64,000 bases of DNA from Vicinamibacterales bacterium (GTDB lineage Bacteria; Acidobacteriota; Vicinamibacteria; Vicinamibacterales; UBA8438), in the NCBI GenBank assembly GCA_958296065.1, contig CATQHX010000036.1:1-64000 (forward strand), given 5' to 3'. The translations under genes and the position numbers were made by a program. The notes beneath the pieces were generated by a model. The model was not told the DNA's origin. It did no database searches and worked only from the letters and a program-made list of their open reading frames with translations. Below are positions 1 to 7,324 of this stretch, in pieces (the first letter of the stretch is position 1; the number at the start of each line of letters is the position of its first letter).

Positions 1-1
1 C

Positions 2-775
2 GACCGGATGCAGGACCGCGACGTGGACCTGGTGCTGACGGATCTGGTCATGCCCGACCTCGACGGTCTTGCGTTCGTCGAGCAGGCGAAGCTCGCTCAC
101 CCGCTCGTTCCCGTGGTGCTCATGACCGCCCGCGGCAGCGAGGAGATCGCCGTGCGGGCGCTCGAGGCCGGCGCATCGAGCTACGTCTCCAAGAAGGTGC
201 TCGTCCGCGACCTCGTCGATCTGGTGCAGCGCATCCTGGACGCATCGCGAGAGCGCAAGAGCTACACCCGCCTGCTCGGCCGCCTGCGGGACGCGACGTT
301 CGTGCTGGAGAACGACCTCGACCTGATCTCGTCGCTGGTCAGCTACCTGACGCAAGTGTTGCGGGACTCCGGCACGTTCGAGGTGTCAACGTGCCAGCGG
401 ATCTCCAGCGCCCTCGACGAGGCGCTGACGAACGCCTACTATCACGGCAACCTCGAGGTGCGCTCCGAGATTAGGGAACATGACGCACGAGCCTACCGCC
501 GGCTCGCGGAGCAACGCCGGCATGCCCCACCCTATCGAGATCGGCGGATTCGCGTAAGCGTCAATCTGACCGCCGACGAAGCACGCTTCGTCATCGAGGA
601 CGGCGGGCGGGGATTCGACGTGGGCGCCGTCCCGGATCCGACGCTCCCCGAGAACCTGGAGCGCCCCAGCGGCCGCGGCATCTTCCTGATGAAGACGTTC
701 CTGGACGGCGTGCAGTACAACGATGCCGGCAACCGGGTAACGCTGCTGAAGCGGCGCCAGGAGTCGGCGCCGTAG
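2..775 (+). CDS. Response regulator-HATPase (anti-sigma kinase) fusion, 5' partial
   Basis: The frame is open to the left window edge, so the start is missing. Counting from the first visible ATG at 8, residues 1-80 are the later part of a receiver domain: the phospho-acceptor Asp lies in LVLTDLVMPDLDG, the switch Thr in LMTARGS and the conserved Lys in YVSKK. Residues about 95-255 are a GHKL ATPase of the RsbW/SpoIIAB type, with an N box (LDEALTNAYYHG), a G1 box (IEDGGRGFD) and a G2 box (GRGIFLMKTF). The protein probably binds or phosphorylates a STAS antagonist or sigma factor when its receiver is phosphorylated. It converges on the phosphatase gene at 791, with a 15-base gap, and the two probably act in one partner-switching circuit. 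The family call is firm; the target is inferred. Confidence 0.85.
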   Translation, partial: DRMQDRDVDLVLTDLVMPDLDGLAFVEQAKLAHPLVPVVLMTARGSEEIAVRALEAGASSYVSKKVLVRDLVDLVQRILDASRERKSYTRLLGRLRDATFVLENDLDLISSLVSYLTQVLRDSGTFEVSTCQRISSALDEALTNAYYHGNLEVRSEIREHDARAYRRLAEQRRHAPPYRDRRIRVSVNLTADEARFVIEDGGRGFDVGAVPDPTLPENLERPSGRGIFLMKTFLDGVQYNDAGNRVTLLKRRQESAP

Positions 776-790
776 CAGCGCTCCCGGCGT

Positions 791-1939
791 TCAGGATCCG
801 AGCGCGCGGACGACGACGACGGTCTTGTCGTCGCCGGGGTCCGAGCTCTCGCTCTCGAACTCCTCGGCGGCGTGGCATATGTCCTTGGCCAACTGGACCG
901 CCGGGCGGTCCAGCCGCTCGGTCATCACCGCGCGCACCCCGGCCAGATCGAAGAACTCGTCCGTACGGTCATGCGCCTCCGTCACGCCGTCGCTGTAGAT
1001 GACAAGCCGGGCCCCGGCACCGAGCGTCACCGTCCGTTCCTCCCAGGCGGCGTCGGCGAACAGCCTCAGGGGCGGCCCGGTCGATACCAGCGTGGATTCG
1101 CCCGCACCATCCAGCAGCAGGGCGCGGGGATGCCCCGCGTTGACGAAGGTGAAGCGTCCGGTCGGTATGGCCAGCACACCGTAGAAGAGCGTGACGAAAC
1201 GGTCCTGATCGTGGTCGCGCAGCAGCGCGCGGTTGATCGTGCTCACAAGCTCGACCGGCGTCTCGCAGGTCGCGGCTTCCGCCCTCAGGATGCCCTGCGT
1301 CTCCGCCATGAGGATCGCCCCCGGGATCCCCTTGCCCGATGCGTCGCCAACCGCGATCGCCACTCGGTCGGGCGGCAGGTCGATGAAATCGTAGAAGTCG
1401 CCCCCTACCTGACCGCTCGTGTGCAAGTGCGCGCCGATGTCGTGCCCGGGAACGTCCGGGACGCTTCCGGGCAGGAAGGACTGTTGGACGAACGCCGCGA
1501 TCTTGAGCTCGTGCGCGAGCCGCTTGCTCTGCTCCGCAAGCAGGCGATGCCGCTCGCGCGCATACCGGATGCTCCGGGCCAGCAGGTCGACCGTGAGTCG
1601 ATCCTTGACGAGGTAGTCCTGCGCGCCGCGTTGCATCGCCTTGACGGCGATGTCCTCATCGTCGAGGCCACTGAGCACGATCAGGGGCGCGGATTGTCCC
1701 AGGCGCCGGATCGACTCGAAGCCGTCCCCGTCCCGGATTGCACTGCGCGCCAGTCCCAGCAGGATCAGATCGTAGGAGCGCGCGACGAGCTCCTTCGCGG
1801 CGACCGACGCTCCCGCTACGGCCATTACGGTGAACGAGGCCCTGGCCTGCTCGAGAATGGCCTTCACGCGGCCGACGTCGTTGGCGTCCTCCTCAACGAG
1901 CAGCACGCGCGCAGGCCGTGCATCGGTCCTATTCGTCAA
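791..1939 (-). CDS. Receiver-like domain fused to SpoIIE-type PP2C phosphatase
   Basis: About 382 residues. Residues about 10-125 fold like a receiver, but the usual phospho-acceptor Asp is replaced by Gly (YDLILLGLARS where YDLILLDL is expected); the acidic pair (VEEDAND) and the Lys (YLVKD) remain. Residues about 185-380 are a PP2C/SpoIIE phosphatase with metal motifs VGGDFYD, GDASGKG, YSDGVTEA and DDKTVVV. The likely role is to dephosphorylate the STAS antagonist encoded just upstream. The frame runs open far upstream through the STAS gene. I chose TTG at 1939, which has a GGTGGGAG-like ribosome site about 7 bases ahead; GTG at 1951 is an alternative. Its order after STAS suggests one operon. 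Confidence 0.85.
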   Translation of the reverse strand: MTNRTDARPARVLLVEEDANDVGRVKAILEQARASFTVMAVAGASVAAKELVARSYDLILLGLARSAIRDGDGFESIRRLGQSAPLIVLSGLDDEDIAVKAMQRGAQDYLVKDRLTVDLLARSIRYARERHRLLAEQSKRLAHELKIAAFVQQSFLPGSVPDVPGHDIGAHLHTSGQVGGDFYDFIDLPPDRVAIAVGDASGKGIPGAILMAETQGILRAEAATCETPVELVSTINRALLRDHDQDRFVTLFYGVLAIPTGRFTFVNAGHPRALLLDGAGESTLVSTGPPLRLFADAAWEERTVTLGAGARLVIYSDGVTEAHDRTDEFFDLAGVRAVMTERLDRPAVQLAKDICHAAEEFESESSDPGDDKTVVVVRALGS

Positions 1940-1965
1940 GCGTTCTCCCACCTCTCCCGTCGCGC

Positions 1966-2313
1966 TCAACGCGACGCGAAGCCCTCCAACGCGGCCGCCT
2001 CCGAGTTGAACGTGTCGAACACCAGCTCGAGCTTGGTGGTAACCATCAGATCCCAGACTCGCTCGCTGAGATTGAGAAGCCTGAGCTGGCCCCCCGCCTT
2101 CATTACCACGGCACGCTTCGACAGCAGTCCGCCGAGCGCAGCGCTGTCGATGAACGCCACACCGCCGAGATTCAGGATCAGCCTGGTGCGTCCGGTATCG
2201 ATGAGATCGTCGATCCGCTCCGCAAGCGTGTCGCCCGCCTCGCCGGCGAGCTTTCCGGTGAGATCGAGAATCGTGACGGAACCGACGTCCCGCTGAGTGA
2301 TCCGCAACGCCAT
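1966..2313 (-). CDS. STAS-domain anti-sigma factor antagonist
   Basis: A single STAS domain of 115 residues, the usual size for RsbV/SpoIIAA proteins. The phosphorylatable Ser sits in the loop FIDSAALGG, following a typical DLTGKLAG strand. In partner switching the unphosphorylated form binds the HATPase kinase and frees the sigma factor; phosphorylation by the kinase and dephosphorylation by the PP2C enzyme set the output. The receiver-PP2C gene follows within about 30 bases and the large DUF349 gene ends about 90 bases upstream on the same strand. The family is clear. Its specific kinase could be the fusion at 2..775, which is an inference from position. Confidence 0.85.
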   Translation of the reverse strand: MALRITQRDVGSVTILDLTGKLAGEAGDTLAERIDDLIDTGRTRLILNLGGVAFIDSAALGGLLSKRAVVMKAGGQLRLLNLSERVWDLMVTTKLELVFDTFNSEAAALEGFASR

Positions 2314-2402
2314 CCACAGCCCTCCGCCGGCATGCTGACCGAAATGGCGACGGAACGCAACTCGGACGCGAGCGACGGACCAGAACCCGTGTATCGACGT
2401 CT

Positions 2403-5400
2403 TCAGGCGGGATTCTCGCGGAAGACCCGATCACACGCGCGCTGGAACCGCGCCTGGAGGGAATCCGCCTCGGCACCGGTCAGCGTGCCCAGCCGGCGGC
2501 GCTCCGTCTGCAGCCGCTTGACGTCCTCGCGGACCGCGCGGCGCTTCGTCTCCGCGTCGACGCGGGCTCCCATCGTGTTGGCCGCCATCTGCGCGCGCCA
2601 CTTCCGTGCGAGCAACTCCGCGGGCGACGCCGCGGCCTCGCGCGGTGACTCGGACTCGGCGAGGGCCTCGGCCCGCTTGCACAGTCGCTCGAGCTGCTTG
2701 AGACGCTGAGCCGGATCGTAGTCGGTACCTCGAAACCGCTCCGCGTGCGCGTCGACGACGCGCGCGACGGCACGACTGAAACGCACGCCGAGCTTCCGCT
2801 TGATTTCAGGCGGCACCTCGGGCGCGCGCCGCCACCTGTCCTGAATGTCACGTACGGTCTTTACCGGATCCTCTGGAACAGGTGGAGACGCGACCGCATC
2901 GGCGGCGGGTGCGTTACCCGTCTCCCCACCCGTGCCGCCGACGGAAACCTCGGCGGCGGACTCCGCGGACTCGGCCACCGCATCGCCGGCGGACTCAGTC
3001 GCCGCACCGCCGTCCGCGGAATCGTTCGCCCCGGCGGGCTCGGCCACCGCATCGCCGGCGGGCTCAGTCGCCGCATCGCCGTCCGCGGAATCGTTCACCC
3101 CGGCGGACTCGGCCACCGTATCGCCGGCGGACTCAGTCGCCGCATCGCTGTCCGCGGAATCGTTCGCCCCGGCGGGCTCGGCCGCCGCATCGCCGCCGGT
3201 GACAGTCCCCGTACCGAGACGCGCCTCGGACCCGGTGTCATCGGCTGCCGCACCGGCGTCCGGGTCTCTCTCGGCGGTGCTGCCGCCGGTCTCCGCCTTC
3301 GCTGCGGTCCCGGGCTGCGCATCGGCGCCAGTCGAGCCGCCCCTCGAAGCCGTCACGGCTGCGGCCGGCGGCGCCAGTGCCTCGAGCTCGGCGCACAGCG
3401 CCTCGCGAATCGCGATGCGCTCCGCCACGGCCTGCCGCGCACCCTCGTTCAATCGATCGAAGACGCCGTCGCACGCCTGCCGGAACCGCTGCCAGACTGC
3501 GTCGGACCGATTGCGCCGCACCGGGCCGATGGTCTTCCACTCGCGCTGGATCTGCTTGACCTCCTCGATTGCCGCCTTCAGATCCTCGGCATCGAGAAGC
3601 GCCTCGACCCGCACGCACAGCGCTTCCTTCTTCTCGTAGTTGGCGGCCCATTCCTGCTTGCGCCCCGCCAGGTCAGCTTTCCGCCGCGTGAAGAAGGCGC
3701 TGCAGGCCTGCCGCAGTCGCCCCCACAGCGCCTGCTGTTCCCTGCGCGGTGCCGGCCCGAGGGTCTTCCACTCCGCCTGCAGGGCGGTGAGACGCTGAGC
3801 CGTCTTCAACCAGTCTGTCGACTCGCTCAGTCGCTCGGCTTCCTCCACCAGTGCCACACGGCGGGCCAGACTCTCCTCCCGCTCCTTGCGCTGCGCGTCG
3901 AACACGGACTCGCACCGCGGGTAGACGAGATCGTGCGCCTTCTTGAAACGCTCCCAAAGCGCCTGACCCTTGTCCTGCGGCACGTCGGCCGCCTGCCGCC
4001 AGCGCTTCATCAGGTCGGTGAACGCACGGGCGATCTCCTCGGCCCCCATCTCCGGTGCGCCTTCCGGGGGAGAGGCCAGGGCCTCCATGTGCTGACAAAG
4101 CTCTTCCTGCACTCCGAGGTTGGCCCACCGCTGCCAGTCGGCGAAGTCCCGCAACTCGCGCACCTTGCCGATCAGCGTACCGGCGGCTTCCTTCAGCCGC
4201 CGCGTCGCCTGCTCGTGATCGCGCCGCGACGGAAGTGGCGGCGGCTTCTCGAGGGTCTGACGCGCAATTCGCAATTGCCGCTCGGCTTCGGCGAGGCTCA
4301 GCTTGTCGTTCGCAAGCGCGGCCTCGACACCCTCGACCAGCTTGCCGACCCGGGTCAGGTTCTTCTGTCGCTCCTTTTCCCGCCCGGTCCGGACATCGGC
4401 CTCAAGCGCATGACGCCTCTCGTCTACCGCCGCCTTGCGCGCCTCCAGCGCGGCCAGGGTCTCCGCCGTCCCTGCGTCCGGGCGCGCATTCTCTTCCGAC
4501 AGCGCGGCCCGCTCACGCCGCCACGCCAATTCCACCGCCCGCCAGCGACTGCGCCGGTCGGCCGACTCTTCGCCCGCAACCAACTGCTCCAGCTCCGCAA
4601 CCAGGACGTCCAGCGTCCCCAGCCTCTCGTTCTGCCGCAGGAATGCCGCGTGGCGCGCCTCGCACGCGCCGGCCGCGGTCTCGAAGCGGCTCGCGAGGGT
4701 CTCGATGGCGGCCTGCGCTTGCGCGTCGGCGTCCGGATCGACGCCCAGCGCCTCCCACTCCACGCGGGCCTGCCGCAAGCCCTCCGGCGCGGCGCTTCCC
4801 TGCAGGCCCTCTACCCGCTCGCAGAGGGCAATCCGCGACGCCTCCGCCGCGGATCGTTCCGCCGCGGATCGTTCCGCCGCGACCACCGTGGCGTCCAGCG
4901 CCAGCAACCTATCCTCCATGGCCCGCCGGGCCGCCCCGAACCGCTCGGCCACCGCGGGATCGATCGGATCCTCGATCGCGGCCCAGCTCTGCACGGCTTC
5001 GTCGAGCGCCCGGCGGCCCTCCTCGAGCGAGGACACTGTCGCCGCCTGCGCCTCCAGTCGGCCGCACAAGTCGCGGCCCGGCAGTGCTGCAACCTCTACC
5101 ACCCGACCCTCCGAACGGGCTTCCAGCGCAGCCCGCGCACGCCGCGCCACGCCCTTGTGCCGCGCCTGCCGGGACATCGTCTCCAGCAGCGCCTCGTCGA
5201 TCTCGCCGGCATCCACCAGCCTCTCGCACGCAGCGAGCGCCGGCGCCTTGTCGTCGGCCTTCACGGCCACCGAAAGCAGCTCGTCCCGATCGGTCACCCG
5301 CCCGACGGCGTCCAACGCAATCTCCGCGCGCCCGGCACGCCGCGCCACGGCAGCAAGCATCTTGTCGCTCGAAAGCCGCTCGAGCGCCGCCCTGCCCACC

Positions 5401-5771
5401 GCCTCAAGCTCTGCCGCGCGCGCGACGGCCACCAGATCGCGCTCGTCGACGAGCACGTCCAGCGCCCCAATAGCGGCAGCGGCATCCTTCGCCTCGACAA
5501 GGGTGTCCCGGACGGCGGCCACTGCCTCGACGCAGGCGTCGTCGTCCGCGTCGCCGGCATCGCCCGGGTCCTGCAGAAAGGCAACCAGAGTGGCCAGATC
5601 CGGCATCCGCTCGACCGCGGCGCGGCGCACGCCGGGAGCCGGATCGCCCCGGGCGATCTCGAGCAGCAGGTCGCGGTCGTCCTCGGGCAGATCACGCACC
5701 GCGGCGATCCGCACCGCAGGGTCTTCACTCTGCCAGGCCGGTTGAGCGCGCAGTCGTTCGAGCAGCTTCAT
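2403..5771 (-). CDS. Large DUF349 repeat protein with HEAT-like N-terminus
   Basis: 1122 residues, rich in Ala, Glu and Arg. The first ~240 residues look like degenerate HEAT repeats (alternating short helices after LLERLRAQPAW). Residues about 250-540 are predicted long helices or coiled coil. DUF349 units carry the W-K-x-[LI]-G-P signature: WKTLGPAPRREQQALW near 666 and WKTIGPVRRNRSDAVW near 744, a weaker unit near 545, and another after 967 (RWRRAPEVPPEIK). Residues ~840-960 are a low-complexity Ala/Glu/Ser/Asp linker built from a 23-residue repeat. DUF349 proteins have no settled function that I know of; no enzyme motif is visible. It heads the STAS-phosphatase genes on the same strand, possibly only by chance. 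Confidence 0.8.
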   Translation of the reverse strand: MKLLERLRAQPAWQSEDPAVRIAAVRDLPEDDRDLLLEIARGDPAPGVRRAAVERMPDLATLVAFLQDPGDAGDADDDACVEAVAAVRDTLVEAKDAAAAIGALDVLVDERDLVAVARAAELEAVGRAALERLSSDKMLAAVARRAGRAEIALDAVGRVTDRDELLSVAVKADDKAPALAACERLVDAGEIDEALLETMSRQARHKGVARRARAALEARSEGRVVEVAALPGRDLCGRLEAQAATVSSLEEGRRALDEAVQSWAAIEDPIDPAVAERFGAARRAMEDRLLALDATVVAAERSAAERSAAEASRIALCERVEGLQGSAAPEGLRQARVEWEALGVDPDADAQAQAAIETLASRFETAAGACEARHAAFLRQNERLGTLDVLVAELEQLVAGEESADRRSRWRAVELAWRRERAALSEENARPDAGTAETLAALEARKAAVDERRHALEADVRTGREKERQKNLTRVGKLVEGVEAALANDKLSLAEAERQLRIARQTLEKPPPLPSRRDHEQATRRLKEAAGTLIGKVRELRDFADWQRWANLGVQEELCQHMEALASPPEGAPEMGAEEIARAFTDLMKRWRQAADVPQDKGQALWERFKKAHDLVYPRCESVFDAQRKEREESLARRVALVEEAERLSESTDWLKTAQRLTALQAEWKTLGPAPRREQQALWGRLRQACSAFFTRRKADLAGRKQEWAANYEKKEALCVRVEALLDAEDLKAAIEEVKQIQREWKTIGPVRRNRSDAVWQRFRQACDGVFDRLNEGARQAVAERIAIREALCAELEALAPPAAAVTASRGGSTGADAQPGTAAKAETGGSTAERDPDAGAAADDTGSEARLGTGTVTGGDAAAEPAGANDSADSDAATESAGDTVAESAGVNDSADGDAATEPAGDAVAEPAGANDSADGGAATESAGDAVAESAESAAEVSVGGTGGETGNAPAADAVASPPVPEDPVKTVRDIQDRWRRAPEVPPEIKRKLGVRFSRAVARVVDAHAERFRGTDYDPAQRLKQLERLCKRAEALAESESPREAAASPAELLARKWRAQMAANTMGARVDAETKRRAVREDVKRLQTERRRLGTLTGAEADSLQARFQRACDRVFRENPA
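2968..3191 (-). repeat. 69-bp in-frame tandem repeat inside the DUF349 gene
   Basis: Three full 69-bp units (2968-3036, 3037-3105, 3106-3174) and a partial fourth to about 3191 differ by only a few bases. On the coding strand each unit encodes 23 residues of the type GDTVAESAGVNDSADGDAAT plus EPA, an acidic, Ala-rich linker. Because the unit is a multiple of three, copy-number change keeps the frame and only changes linker length. The near identity of units points to recent expansion or ongoing homogenisation. Confidence 0.9.
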
Positions 5772-5979
5772 GACTCGGATGGGTGGACAGACTTCGGTGG
5801 ATTATGCATACTCGGGACCGGATTTGTTACAGCGAGCCGGATCCCAGAAAACCCGCATTCCGCCGCTCGACACTGACGCTTCGTCACGCGGACGCCATTC
5901 TGGATCCTGATTGTTGGATCCGGAATCCCAAATTTTGGAACCACGGCGCGGTCGGCAGCGATCGCAAGGAGCAAGCCCG

Positions 5980-6561
5980 ATGTCGTTTCGCATGCTGGCC
6001 GGCATTATCGGAATGGTAGGAATCATGACGGCAGGAACAATCGGCACGTCGGCGCAGGATAACCCGGTCGTGGTCATGGAGACCACCCACGGCAGCATCA
6101 CGATCGAGTTGCGCCCCGACGTGGCCCCGGTCACGGTGGAGAACTTCCTCCAGTACGCCAACGACGGTTTCTTCGCGGGCACCGTCTTCCACCGCGTGAT
6201 CCCGGGCTTCATGATTCAAGGCGGCGGCCTGACGGCGAATCTGACGGAGAAGTCCACCCGGGCGCCGATCCGGAACGAAGCCGACAACGGGTTGAGCAAC
6301 GAGCGGGGCACGATCTCCATGGCGCGGACCAGCGTCGTCGACAGCGCCACCGCCCAGTTCTTCATCAACACCGTCGACAACGGACGCAGCCTCGACCATC
6401 GAGGTACATCTCCGCGCGACTACGGCTACGCGGTCTTCGGGCGTGTGACCGCCGGCATGGACGTGGTGGACACCATCTCCGGGGTGACGACAGGACGGCA
6501 GGGACCGCACCAGAACGTGCCGGTCGAGCCGGTCGCGATCAACTCGGTCACGGTCCAGTAG
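5980..6561 (+). CDS. Exported cyclophilin-type peptidyl-prolyl isomerase (first copy)
   Basis: 193 residues. A short hydrophobic signal segment (about residues 5-20, ending near TSAQD) precedes one cyclophilin domain with the core motifs VFHRVIPGFMIQGGG, AQFFIN and YGYAVFGRV. The enzyme would catalyse cis-trans isomerisation of Xaa-Pro bonds in exported proteins, probably in the periplasm. I chose the ATG at 5980 because AAGGAG lies 8 bases upstream; an in-frame start at 5911 would hide the signal peptide. A second cyclophilin follows after 13 bases, so both are probably co-transcribed from the divergent region shared with the DUF349 gene. Confidence 0.9.
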   Translation: MSFRMLAGIIGMVGIMTAGTIGTSAQDNPVVVMETTHGSITIELRPDVAPVTVENFLQYANDGFFAGTVFHRVIPGFMIQGGGLTANLTEKSTRAPIRNEADNGLSNERGTISMARTSVVDSATAQFFINTVDNGRSLDHRGTSPRDYGYAVFGRVTAGMDVVDTISGVTTGRQGPHQNVPVEPVAINSVTVQ

Positions 6562-6574
6562 GAGTAGCGACGCC

Positions 6575-7168
6575 ATGCTGCGAACACTTGCGGTTGCCGG
6601 AGCCGTAGCCGTCCTGCTGGCCGCACCCGGCGCGGCCGAGGCCCAGGACGCACCGCCGAATCCCCGCGTCGTCATCGAGACGTCGATGGGCGACATCACC
6701 GTCGAGCTGTTCCGTCCGCGGGCGACGGTCTCGGTCGTCAACTTCCTGACCTACGTGCAGGCCGGCTTCTACGACGGCACCATCTTCCACCGGGTGATCC
6801 GCAACCTGATCATCCAGGGGGGCGGGCTCGAGCAGGATCACACGCCGCGCGCCGAGGGGCTCCGCGGCCCCATCCTGAACGAGGCGACCAACCGCCTGCA
6901 GAACCGACGCGGAACGATCGCGATGGCGCGACTCGGCGAGCCAAACTCCGCCCGGGCGCAGTTCTTCATCAACGTCGGGCACAACGACATGTTCAACCAC
7001 CGCAACACGACGCAGAACGGTTACGGTTACGCCGTCTTCGGGGAGGTGGTGGACGGGATGGACGTCGTCGACGACATCGCGCGCGTGCGCACCACCCGGG
7101 TGGGCCGCATGAACGACGTGCCGCGCGAGAACGTCGTCATCCACACGATTCGCCGGGTCGATCCGTAG
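6575..7168 (+). CDS. Exported cyclophilin-type peptidyl-prolyl isomerase (second copy)
   Basis: 197 residues with a clear Ala-rich signal peptide (residues 1-23, cleavage after AEA-Q likely) and one cyclophilin domain: IFHRVIRNLIIQGGG, AQFFINVGHND and YGYAVFGEV. It parallels the gene just upstream in architecture and length but differs enough to suggest an older duplication. Note RNLIIQ where the neighbour has the more usual PGFMIQ, which may alter substrate preference. AGGAG lies about 11 bases before the ATG. The two genes form a short operon of periplasmic folding catalysts. Confidence 0.9.
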   Translation: MLRTLAVAGAVAVLLAAPGAAEAQDAPPNPRVVIETSMGDITVELFRPRATVSVVNFLTYVQAGFYDGTIFHRVIRNLIIQGGGLEQDHTPRAEGLRGPILNEATNRLQNRRGTIAMARLGEPNSARAQFFINVGHNDMFNHRNTTQNGYGYAVFGEVVDGMDVVDDIARVRTTRVGRMNDVPRENVVIHTIRRVDP

Positions 7169-7324
7169 CCCGAAATCGTCGCCTGCGGTTCCGTTTCCGC
7201 CCAGCCGAACCTGACCATGAGTCTGCACTGCGCTGCGGCGCGGACTCCCGGCCCGGGGAAATCGGCGGCGGCGGCTACGGGTCCGGTTCGGGCGGCCCGA
7301 CCATTCGGGCGACAATAGGGGGCG

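Noticed and set aside
2968..3191. Regular 69-bp repeats as a CRISPR array
   Set aside because: There are no spacers; the units abut directly and keep a reading frame inside a long gene.
2745..5876. A 1043-codon open frame on the + strand
   Set aside because: It is antisense to the DUF349 gene; its translation is Arg/Leu/Pro-rich without motifs, as expected for high-GC shadow frames.
7169..7324. A palindromic element like the dispersed repeats
   Set aside because: The spacer is GC-rich but shares no blocks with the three elements and lies between co-directional genes.
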